From positions 1 to 46,277 of the forward strand of contig JAFTVM010000035.1 of assembly GCA_017465745.1 (NCBI GenBank): DNA of 46,277 nt, in the 5' to 3' direction. Origin of the DNA: Oscillospiraceae bacterium (GTDB lineage Bacteria; Bacillota; Clostridia; Oscillospirales; Oscillospiraceae). Shown here one piece after another: positions 15,173 through 21,941 of this stretch (its first letter is position 1; each line of letters opens with the position of its first letter). The notes under the pieces are model-generated. The model saw nothing but the letters and a program-made list of their open reading frames with translations. It did no database searches and was not told where the DNA came from. A program made the position numbers and the translations under genes.

Positions 15173-17677
15173 ATGAAACGGAGACTCCTGTCCCTGGTGC
15201 TGGCTCTGGTCATGGCCCTGTGCCTGTTCCCTGTGTCTGCCTTTGCCGCGCAGACCATGTCCGCCACGAATGCCTGCATCTCGGTCATCAAGTATTTTGA
15301 GGGTTTTTCCAAATACCCTTACTGGGATTACAGTCAGTATACCGTCGGTTACGGCACCCGCTGCCCGGACAGCAAGCTGTCTGATTATCGGACCTACGGC
15401 ATCACAGAGGAAGAAGCGGTTGCCCTGCTGGCCAAGGAGATTGCCGTTGCAGAGAACGCGGTTCTCGACCTGGCAGAAAAGCATGGCCTGAAGCTGACCC
15501 AGAATCAGTTTGATGCGCTGGTTTCCTTTACATATAATGTCGGCCAGGGCTGGACTTATGACGAAACCAATCTGATCACCCAGGCTGTCATCGAGGGCCA
15601 TACCGGCAATGACTTCATCTTTGCGCTGACCAGATGGTGCAATGCCGGCGGCTCCATCAACTCCGGCCTGATCGACCGCCGCCTGACGGAGGCCAATATC
15701 TACCTCAACAATGAATACACCGCCGTGGTGCCCTCCCATTTCGGCTATGTTCTGTTCAATCACACCAACAGCACCTACAACGGTGAGAGCATGTCCGTGA
15801 GCATCCAGGGCTATGACGCAGCGGCCACCGATGCCGTCCGTCCGGTGGGTGTGCGCAGCGGCTATCGGTTCCTGGGCTGGTATACTGCCGCTTCCGGCGG
15901 CAAGTGGGTGTCCCATCTGGACGCCACCACCAAGGGCCTGACCCTGTATCCCCACTGGCAGTCCGGCGAGGGCAATGTGTCTTCCGGCGTGATCCAGGGT
16001 ACTGCTGCCAGCTATGAGCGCACCGCCGCAGACACCGTGAATGTCTACGCCGCCCCCAGCGCCGACGCTGCCGTGGTCTACACCCTGGAAAGCGGCGTCC
16101 GGGTGTCTGTTGTGGCTGACTATGTGGATGCCGGCGGCATCAAGTGGGGCAAGCTCTCCGACGGCAACTGGCTGCGGCTGAGCGAAACCAACCCCATTCT
16201 GACCCCTGCGGAGAAGACTCAGCACAGTGGCATCTGGGTCTCAGTTACCGCTGACCAGGTCAATGTTCGTTCCGGCCCCGGCACCGGTTACTCCCGTGTC
16301 CGTTACGCCTACGAGGGCGAGCAGATGCTCATCACCGAGGTTCGGGATGTGAACGGCACCCCCTGGGGTAAGTTCGTCGACGGCTGGGTTTGCCTGGACT
16401 ATACAAGCTACACCGATGACGGCAACGGTGGCAGCAGCGGCAATGTCATTGCCACCGGCACCATCAGTCTGAGCAGCGGCTACCTGAATGTCCGGGCAGG
16501 CGCCGGTACCGGTTACAGCGTCGTGGACAAGCTGAGCTCGGGCACCAGAGTCAACCTGTATGAGTTCACCACGGTGAACGGCGTTGAATGGGGCCGCATC
16601 GACCAGGGCTGGGTCAGCATGACCTACGTGAAGCTGGATGAGGCCGCACAGCCTCCCGTTGAGACGCCTACCGAGGCTCCCACGGAAGTGCCTACCGAGG
16701 CTCCCACGGAAGCACCTACCGAGGCACCTACGGAAACTCCCACCGAAGCCCCCACTGAGGCACCTACCGAAGCTCCCACCGAGCCTCCCGAGGAGGAGGG
16801 CGACAAGCCCATCGCCACCGGTAAGGTCAACATTACCTCCGGCTACCTGAACGTCCGCTCCGGCCCCGGCAGCAGCTACTCCATCCTGACCACCCTGAAG
16901 AAGGGCGCCAAGGTGGAGATCTATGAGACCAAGACCGTCAGCGGCACCCAGTGGGGCCGGATCTCCGAAAAGGGCTGGGTCAGCATGAGCTACATCAAGG
17001 TGGATCCTGTCGTGTCCGATAAGGAAGAGGAGACCACCGTTCAGACCGGTACCGTCAACATCACCTCCGGCAGCCTGAATGTCCGCTCCGGTCCCGGCAG
17101 CAACTATTCCGTGGTTGCTTCCCTGAAGAAGGGCGCGGCCGTGAATATCTATGAGACCAAGGCCGTTGGTTCCACCACCTGGGGCCGCTGCGACAAGGGC
17201 TGGGTCAGCATGAAGTATATCAAGCTGAACACTGTGGCCGGGGATAAGGAGGAAGAGACCAAGCCTGAGACTCCTGCTGTCACCTCCGGCACCCGTACCG
17301 GTACCGTCAGTGTCACCTCCGGCAGCCTGAATGTCCGTTCCGGCGCCGGCACCGGCTACAGCAAGGTCGGCAGCGTCACGGCCGGCACCAAGCTCACCTT
17401 CACGCAGCTGAAGATGGTAGGTTCCACCGCCTGGGGCAAGTGCTCCCAGGGCTGGGTCTGCCTGGACTATGTGAAGCTGGAGGCAGTTTCCGGGGGTTCC
17501 CTGGTTCTGATCAACGCCTATGACCTGAACATCCGTTCCGGCGCGGGTACTTCCTACTCCAGAGTGGGCAGCTACAACAAGGGCGAAACGGTCATCGTTC
17601 TGGAGACCAAGACTGCAGGCTCCACCACCTGGGCCAAGAGTGCCAAGGGCTGGTTCAGCCTGGACTACGCCATCTAA
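15173..17677 (+). CDS. Secreted GH24 lysozyme with InlB-like domain and seven SH3 repeats
   Basis: An 834-residue secreted protein. Signal peptide 1-26 (cleavage near SAFAA). A GH24 (phage-type) muramidase follows at about 31-180; likely catalytic residues are Glu43, Asp52 and Thr57 (YFEGF...WDYSQYTVGYGT), plus NQFDALVSFTYNVG. A Listeria-Bacteroides (InlB-like) repeat ends GYRFLGWYT...LYPHW (about 195-265). Then seven bacterial SH3-like repeats, each with an LNVRSGPGTGYS-type core; three precede and four follow a linker of ten PTE(A) units (residues 499-538). SH3 repeats usually bind cell wall, so it probably cleaves or remodels peptidoglycan, either its own or that of rivals. The start ATG at 15173 follows AGGAG. 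No phage genes are nearby. Confidence 0.92.
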   Translation: MKRRLLSLVLALVMALCLFPVSAFAAQTMSATNACISVIKYFEGFSKYPYWDYSQYTVGYGTRCPDSKLSDYRTYGITEEEAVALLAKEIAVAENAVLDLAEKHGLKLTQNQFDALVSFTYNVGQGWTYDETNLITQAVIEGHTGNDFIFALTRWCNAGGSINSGLIDRRLTEANIYLNNEYTAVVPSHFGYVLFNHTNSTYNGESMSVSIQGYDAAATDAVRPVGVRSGYRFLGWYTAASGGKWVSHLDATTKGLTLYPHWQSGEGNVSSGVIQGTAASYERTAADTVNVYAAPSADAAVVYTLESGVRVSVVADYVDAGGIKWGKLSDGNWLRLSETNPILTPAEKTQHSGIWVSVTADQVNVRSGPGTGYSRVRYAYEGEQMLITEVRDVNGTPWGKFVDGWVCLDYTSYTDDGNGGSSGNVIATGTISLSSGYLNVRAGAGTGYSVVDKLSSGTRVNLYEFTTVNGVEWGRIDQGWVSMTYVKLDEAAQPPVETPTEAPTEVPTEAPTEAPTEAPTETPTEAPTEAPTEAPTEPPEEEGDKPIATGKVNITSGYLNVRSGPGSSYSILTTLKKGAKVEIYETKTVSGTQWGRISEKGWVSMSYIKVDPVVSDKEEETTVQTGTVNITSGSLNVRSGPGSNYSVVASLKKGAAVNIYETKAVGSTTWGRCDKGWVSMKYIKLNTVAGDKEEETKPETPAVTSGTRTGTVSVTSGSLNVRSGAGTGYSKVGSVTAGTKLTFTQLKMVGSTAWGKCSQGWVCLDYVKLEAVSGGSLVLINAYDLNIRSGAGTSYSRVGSYNKGETVIVLETKTAGSTTWAKSAKGWFSLDYAI
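16667..16786 (+). repeat. Ten 12-bp units encoding the PTE linker
   Basis: Ten tandem units with consensus CCTACCGAGGCT or CCCACGGAAGCA, each coding Pro-Thr-Glu plus a variable residue (mostly Ala). They lie in the lysozyme gene between SH3 repeats three and four. Copy number is probably variable by slippage. Confidence 0.9.
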
Positions 17678-17686
17678 CACAAACAG

Positions 17687-17720
17687 AAAAGACCGCCACC
17701 GTTGCCGGTGGCGGTCTTTT
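17687..17720 (+). terminator. Terminator of the lysozyme gene
   Basis: A perfect 15-bp stem (17687-17701/17706-17720) including the T4 tail. Confidence 0.9.
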
Positions 17721-17730
17721 GTATGCCGCG

Positions 17731-17761
17731 AAAAATGTCCCCTGCCAGGCGGCAGGGGACA
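17731..17761 (-). terminator. Terminator of the AGE-family gene
   Basis: A perfect 11-bp stem (17736-17746/17751-17761) with loop AGGC; on the minus strand it is followed by TTTTT. Confidence 0.85.
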
Positions 17762-17778
17762 GGACTTGTATGGATGGA

Positions 17779-18981
17779 TTATTCGGCCAGCATCTGGCTG
17801 ATCATGGTGTCCACCATGGTCAGGCTGCGGGGCAGGTGGAAGGGACCCTTGAAGGTGGAGCCCTTGGTGCTGGGCTGTGTGGGCTTGCCGTCCCGGCGCA
17901 GGTAGCCGTACCACTCGCCGTATTCGGGATCGGAGAAGTACTTCTTTACATAATCCATGCAGCGCTTGAACCAGTTCAGGTAGTATTCGTCGCCGGTGTC
18001 CCGGTAGGCCATCATGGAGGCGATCATGATCTCGTTGTGGGGCCACCACAGCTTCATGTCATGCTCGTAAGCCTCGGGGGGATTGCCCAGGCAGTCGCGG
18101 AAGTAAAGCAGACCCTCGTACTCGTTGTCCCAGCCGTTCTCGATGGCCATGCGGAAGACCTCCTGGGCCTTCAGGTGCAGTTCCTTGTCGCCCTTGAGGT
18201 TGGCGTACTCCATCAGGAACCAGCTGCACTCGATATCGTGGCCGGGGTTGACGATACGGCCTTCGGTGACGTCGCCGCGGAACTCGCCGTTGGGGCCGAC
18301 ATTTTCCAGTGTGCAGTTCATCTCGGGCTTGTGATGGTAGGCGAAGATGTCGTGGACGCAGGAAGCGGAGCGCTCGTCATAGATGGCGGCGTTGGCGGGA
18401 TCGACGCGGCGCATGACGGCGGTGACGTTCAGCAGGATCATGGGAATGCCGAGGCCCCGGCCGTTTCTGGTGGTGGGGATTGTCTTGGGGCCCATGCCCA
18501 CGGGGTCGGGGCCGCCCTGGCTCAGATTCCAGTAGATCTCGTAGGCACGCTTGGCGCGGTTCAGGTGCTCTTCGTCGCCGGTGACGCCGTAGTACTCGGC
18601 ATTGGCGATGCAGTAGAAAGCCTCGGAGAAATAGTAGCGGCGCTGACGCAGGGGCTGGCCGTCGGCGGTGACGGTGAAATACATGCGGCCGTCAGCGTCG
18701 GGGTTGATGCAGTATTTTTCCAGGAAGTCCAGGCAGGACTTGGAGGCTTCCAGCCATTCAGGGCGGCTGCCGTACAGATGGCACAGGTAAGCGAAGATCC
18801 AGCCGCAGCGGCCCTGCATCCAGACGCTCTTGTCAGTGGAGTAGATCCGGCCGGTACGGTCCAGGCAGGTATAGACGCCGCCGTGTTCCTTGTCCATGCC
18901 GTGCTTCAGCCAGAAGTTGACCACGGTATCCAGCTCCTTGCGGATCCAGGCCTGTGTCTCCTGCAGATATGCTTTATCCAT
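17779..18981 (-). CDS. AGE-family sugar epimerase/isomerase
   Basis: A 400-residue member of the N-acylglucosamine 2-epimerase (renin-binding-protein) family, an (alpha/alpha)6 barrel. Family landmarks are WMQGRCGWIFA (about 54-64), RYYFSEAFYCIANAEYYG (about 114-131), NPGHDIECSW with the likely catalytic His, WWPHNEIMIA with a second His, and the final FKGPFHLPRSL. Members epimerise N-acetylmannosamine/N-acetylglucosamine or neutral disaccharides such as cellobiose; the substrate here is not decidable. It is monocistronic, with a promoter carrying a palindrome in the spacer. GAGGG precedes the ATG. Confidence 0.9.
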   Translation of the reverse strand: MDKAYLQETQAWIRKELDTVVNFWLKHGMDKEHGGVYTCLDRTGRIYSTDKSVWMQGRCGWIFAYLCHLYGSRPEWLEASKSCLDFLEKYCINPDADGRMYFTVTADGQPLRQRRYYFSEAFYCIANAEYYGVTGDEEHLNRAKRAYEIYWNLSQGGPDPVGMGPKTIPTTRNGRGLGIPMILLNVTAVMRRVDPANAAIYDERSASCVHDIFAYHHKPEMNCTLENVGPNGEFRGDVTEGRIVNPGHDIECSWFLMEYANLKGDKELHLKAQEVFRMAIENGWDNEYEGLLYFRDCLGNPPEAYEHDMKLWWPHNEIMIASMMAYRDTGDEYYLNWFKRCMDYVKKYFSDPEYGEWYGYLRRDGKPTQPSTKGSTFKGPFHLPRSLTMVDTMISQMLAE

Positions 18982-19020
18982 TGAGAAAATCCCTCTTTCC
19001 TATATAATTTGTATGATAAC

Positions 19021-19049
19021 ATTATAATCTGTGTGAAACAGATTTTCAA
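19021..19049 (-). promoter_or_regulatory. Sigma-A promoter of the AGE-family gene
   Basis: Minus strand TTGAAA (19044-19049), 17 bases, TATAAT (19021-19026). Confidence 0.82.
19026..19044. promoter_or_regulatory. Operator in the AGE promoter spacer
   Basis: A 19-bp palindrome AATCTGT-N5-ACAGATT that fills the space between -35 and -10. A repressor bound here would exclude RNA polymerase. The regulator gene is not adjacent. Confidence 0.68.
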
Positions 19050-19122
19050 TATGGGAATGTATACAAGATGCGGCCGAAAAAATATTTCAGTTTGACTGCC
19101 TGGTTCCATCCGGAAAATTCTG

Positions 19123-19151
19123 TTGCACATCGGCGGGGGCTCTGCTATAAT
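19123..19151 (+). promoter_or_regulatory. Sigma-A promoter of thyA
   Basis: TTGCAC (19123-19128), 17 bases, TATAAT (19146-19151) with extended TGC just before it. Confidence 0.82.
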
Positions 19152-19182
19152 GGAAACGATCTGAACACAGGAGGTAAACACA

Positions 19183-20019
19183 ATGAGCAGAGCTGACGAA
19201 ATTTACCGGGCCACATGCCTGGATATTTTAGAGAACGGTTTTTCCGATGAGGGCCTGCAGGTCCGTCCCCGCTGGGCTGACGGCACCCCTGCCCATACCA
19301 TCAAGAAATTCGGCGTTGTCAACCGCTACAACCTGGCCGAAGAGTTCCCCATCATGACCCTGCGCCGCACCTATTGGAAGAGCGCTGTGGACGAGCTGCT
19401 GTGGATCTGGCAGAAGAAGTCCAACCGTGTCTGCGATCTGGGCAGCCATGTCTGGGACGAGTGGGCAGGGGAGGACGGCACCATCGGCAAGGCTTACGGC
19501 TACCAGCTGGGCGTCAAGTACCAGTTCGGCAAGGACCAGGAGCCTATGGATCAGGTGGACCGGGTCCTGTACGACCTGAAGCACAATCCTGCATCCCGCC
19601 GGATCCTGACCAATATCTACAATTTCCAGGACCTGCACGAGATGAACCTGTATCCCTGTGCCTATTCCATGACCTTCAACGTCACCGGTGACACCCTCAA
19701 CGGCATCCTGAACCAGCGTTCCCAGGATATGCTCACCGCCAACAACTGGAACGTGGTGCAGTATTCCGTGCTGATGCACATGATGGCCCAGGTCTCCGGC
19801 CTGAAGGTGGGTGAACTGGTGCACGTCATCGCCGACTGCCACATCTACGACCGGCACATCCCTGCCGTCAAGGCCATGCTGGAGCGCGACGGCTTCGACG
19901 CACCCAGATTCTCCGTGGACGAGAGCATCACCGATTTCTACGCCTTTACCAAGAACTCCTTCAAGGTGGAGGACTACAAGTTCCATCCCTTCGAGTTCGA
20001 AATTCCCATGGCAATCTGA
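19183..20019 (+). CDS. thyA: Thymidylate synthase ThyA
   Basis: A 278-residue enzyme that converts dUMP to dTMP with methylene-tetrahydrofolate. The catalytic cysteine is Cys159 in NLYPCAYSM. The dUMP-phosphate and substrate contacts appear in LNQRSQDM and in HIYDRHIPAVKAML. DLHEMNLYPCAYSM replaces the common LPPCH, as in a clostridial ThyA subgroup. AGGAGGT lies before the ATG. A dihydrofolate reductase gene starts eight bases after the stop, giving the normal thyA-dfr pair that recycles folate. Confidence 0.95.
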   Translation: MSRADEIYRATCLDILENGFSDEGLQVRPRWADGTPAHTIKKFGVVNRYNLAEEFPIMTLRRTYWKSAVDELLWIWQKKSNRVCDLGSHVWDEWAGEDGTIGKAYGYQLGVKYQFGKDQEPMDQVDRVLYDLKHNPASRRILTNIYNFQDLHEMNLYPCAYSMTFNVTGDTLNGILNQRSQDMLTANNWNVVQYSVLMHMMAQVSGLKVGELVHVIADCHIYDRHIPAVKAMLERDGFDAPRFSVDESITDFYAFTKNSFKVEDYKFHPFEFEIPMAI

Positions 20020-20027
20020 GGCGCGGT

Positions 20028-20507
20028 ATGGATCTGATTGTAGCAGTATATGACGACTGGGGCATCGGCTCCGGCGGTACCCAGCCCATCGCCCTCAGCG
20101 CCGACCGGAAATTCTTCCGGGAGACCACCCGGGGCGCTGCGGTGATCGTGGGAAGGCGGACGGTGGCAGACTTCCCCGGTCAGAAGCCCCTGCCCGGCAG
20201 AACCAATATTCTGCTGACCCGCCAGGGCGGCGATTTCCCCGGCTTCACCCTCTGTGGCAGCCCGGAGGAAGCTGTGGAGATGACGAAAGACAATGAAAAG
20301 GTCATGGTCATCGGCGGCGGCAGCATTTACCGCCAGATGCTCCCGGAGTGCTCCCGGGCCTACATCACCAAGGTGCATGTGACCCCGCCGTCTGATACTT
20401 ATTTCCCCAACCTGGACGAGGATGATGAATGGGTATTGTCTGAAGTCCTGATGGCAGGGGAGGAGAACGGCATCGGGTACGAGATGTGCCTGTACGTCAA
20501 AAAATAA
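20028..20507 (+). CDS. folA: Dihydrofolate reductase
   Basis: A 159-residue NADPH-dependent enzyme that regenerates tetrahydrofolate used up by ThyA. Recognisable: MDLIVAVYDDWGIGSGG (1-17; family LIVAVxxxxxIG), VIVGRRTVADFP (about 39-50), GRTNILLTR (about 57-65) and VMVIGGGSIYRQMLP (about 92-106). Asp10 or Asp27 region (SADRKFFRETT) holds the likely acidic active-site residue. It follows thyA closely with only a weak SD (GAGGCG), so translation is probably coupled. Confidence 0.93.
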   Translation: MDLIVAVYDDWGIGSGGTQPIALSADRKFFRETTRGAAVIVGRRTVADFPGQKPLPGRTNILLTRQGGDFPGFTLCGSPEEAVEMTKDNEKVMVIGGGSIYRQMLPECSRAYITKVHVTPPSDTYFPNLDEDDEWVLSEVLMAGEENGIGYEMCLYVKK

Positions 20508-20508
20508 A

Positions 20509-20637
20509 AAGAAAGATGTCATTCCCACGCCAGCGCGCGCTGGCGTGGGAATCCCCATAGGTTTTAGATAGGTATCTAAATTTGCAGGGGATTGCCACAC
20601 CAGTCTGCGGACTGGTTCGCAATGACATCTTTTTTCT
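20509..20637. repeat. Three-armed palindromic element (REP/MITE-like)
   Basis: A roughly 129-bp element bounded by inverted ends (AAGATGTCATT near 20513-20523; AATGACATCTT at 20621-20631). Inside are three hairpins: a perfect 32-bp palindrome (20521-20552), an 8-bp stem TTTAGATA/TATCTAAA (20563-20580), and a 7-bp stem ACCAGTC/GACTGGT (20599-20616) flanked by ATTGC/GCAAT. It can fold as a cloverleaf. It separates convergent folA and the lacI-type gene and could act as a bidirectional terminator. Resembles non-autonomous palindromic repeats of gut Clostridia. Confidence 0.75.
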
Positions 20638-20641
20638 TATC

Positions 20642-21634
20642 TTACTTCTTCGGCGCCGGGCCGCAGGAATCCCGGACAATGAGCTCCGTGTGGAGCAGCA
20701 GAATGCTCAGATGGACATTGCCCATCTGGCTGGAAAGGGCGTAGAAGGCGCTCTTGCCCAATTCCGTCCGGTTCTGCCGCACAGAGGACAGGGCAGGGGT
20801 GGTAAGCTCACACAGGGGACCGTCGTCGTGACCCATGACGCTGATGTCCTCAGGCACCTTCAGCCCCCTCTTGGCGCAGGACTCGATGACGGTCTTTGCC
20901 ATCAGGTCATGGCTGCAGACAAATGCGGTGCAGCCCAGATCCAGCAGCCGGTCCAGGTGCTCGTCCATACATTTGGTGACATGGTAATTATTGCCCATCA
21001 GCTCCTCGCCGCAGGGCAGGCCGTTCTTTTCCGCAGCCCGGAAGAATGCCCTGCACCGTTTCTGGGTGATGTAGGACTCCAGACCGCCGGTAAAGTAGCC
21101 GATCTTTTCGTGGCCCAGGCCCTTCAGGTATTCCACGACCTGCTCCATACCCTCGAAATTGTCAACACCCACGTAGGTCACATGGGGATTGCCTTCCACC
21201 TTGTTGTCATAGAGGACGGTGGGGGTGCGGCAGGTCTGAAAATCTTTCAGCCAGGGATCCAGCAGACTCAGGCCCAGGAACAGGCCGCCCCGGTAGTTGC
21301 CCAGGATCATGTACTCATCGTAGTGCATATTTTTCTGGGTGGGGATGTCCAGGGGAATGATCTCCACGTGGTATCCGGCGGGTTCCGCCAGCTTGCGGAA
21401 GCCGATGACGATGTCATAGCCGAAATCCTCGGGATTTGCGTAATCCATGTTGGTCACAAAGACGGCGATCCTGGGCTGTGCGCCCCGCAGGGCCCGGGAG
21501 TAGCCCAATTCCACCGCTTTTTCCAGAACTGCACGGCGCATGTTCTCGCTGACGTCATCTGCGCCGTTGAGGGCCTTGGAAACCGTGCTCTTTGCCACGC
21601 CCAGCTGGCGGGCGATATCATCCAAAGTTGCCAT
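20642..21634 (-). CDS. LacI-family transcriptional regulator
   Basis: A 330-residue repressor. The N-terminal HTH is MATLDDIARQLGVAKSTVSKAL with hinge helix near residues 50-58; the rest is a periplasmic-binding-protein-like sugar sensor (IAVFVTNMDYANPEDFGYDIVIGF... YDNKVEGNPHVTYVGVDNFEG ... FVCSHDLMAKTVIE). It is divergent from the maltodextrin operon, which it almost surely controls, probably sensing a malto-oligosaccharide. The start at 21634 is chosen because the HTH begins there. Its promoter is TTGCAA-N17-TACAAT (21668-21696). Confidence 0.93.
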   Translation of the reverse strand: MATLDDIARQLGVAKSTVSKALNGADDVSENMRRAVLEKAVELGYSRALRGAQPRIAVFVTNMDYANPEDFGYDIVIGFRKLAEPAGYHVEIIPLDIPTQKNMHYDEYMILGNYRGGLFLGLSLLDPWLKDFQTCRTPTVLYDNKVEGNPHVTYVGVDNFEGMEQVVEYLKGLGHEKIGYFTGGLESYITQKRCRAFFRAAEKNGLPCGEELMGNNYHVTKCMDEHLDRLLDLGCTAFVCSHDLMAKTVIESCAKRGLKVPEDISVMGHDDGPLCELTTPALSSVRQNRTELGKSAFYALSSQMGNVHLSILLLHTELIVRDSCGPAPKK

Positions 21635-21667
21635 AAAATCACTTCTCTTTATTTCAAATCTGGCATT

Positions 21668-21696
21668 ATTGTAACACATGAATTGCTGAATTGCAA
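21668..21696 (-). promoter_or_regulatory. Promoter of the lacI-type gene
   Basis: Minus strand TTGCAA (21691-21696), 17 bases, TACAAT (21668-21673). CGAAAC half-sites occur just upstream, at 21705-21710 and inverted at 21725-21730. Confidence 0.72.
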
Positions 21697-21773
21697 GAAA
21701 TTACCGAAACTTTGGTGCGATGATGTTTCGCTTTCTTTTTCGGTGAAAATCGCAAAAAGAGATATGGCGCTTT

Positions 21774-21803
21774 TGAACAAATTGGATTGTCACAATTTGT
21801 TCA
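21774..21803. promoter_or_regulatory. Upstream inverted repeat of the maltodextrin operon
   Basis: TGAACAAATT and AATTTGTTCA, a perfect 10-bp inverted repeat with a 10-base centre, about 35 bp upstream of the -35 at 21839. The position suits an activator or a second operator for DNA looping. Confidence 0.5.
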
Positions 21804-21838
21804 CAATGTTGAAAATTTTGGACATGATTTCGGAAATG

Positions 21839-21867
21839 TTGACTGAACGCCGGAAAAGTATTATACT
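21839..21867 (+). promoter_or_regulatory. Sigma-A promoter of the maltodextrin operon
   Basis: TTGACT (21839-21844), 17 bases, TATACT (21862-21867). The predicted start site is immediately before the CGAAAC repeat. Confidence 0.82.
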
Positions 21868-21875
21868 TTCAGTAA

Positions 21876-21910
21876 CGAAACTCTTCGAAACATAGGGGCA
21901 TTATGTTTCG
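21876..21910. promoter_or_regulatory. Putative LacI-type operator region (CGAAAC repeats)
   Basis: CGAAAC occurs at 21876-21881 and again 10 bp later at 21886-21891. The second copy also forms a perfect 9-bp inverted repeat CGAAACATA (21886-21894)/TATGTTTCG (21902-21910). A similar direct repeat lies before malF. Placement at +1 suits repression. Confidence 0.55.
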
Positions 21911-21941
21911 GAGACTTTTATCATGCATATTGGAGGGGCCC

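Noticed and set aside
16667-16786. CRISPR-like tandem repeat
   Set aside because: The 12-bp units have no spacers and encode an in-frame PTE linker.
16241-18049. 602-codon minus-strand frame under the lysozyme gene
   Set aside because: Repeats the SH3 repeats in reverse and runs through two terminators.
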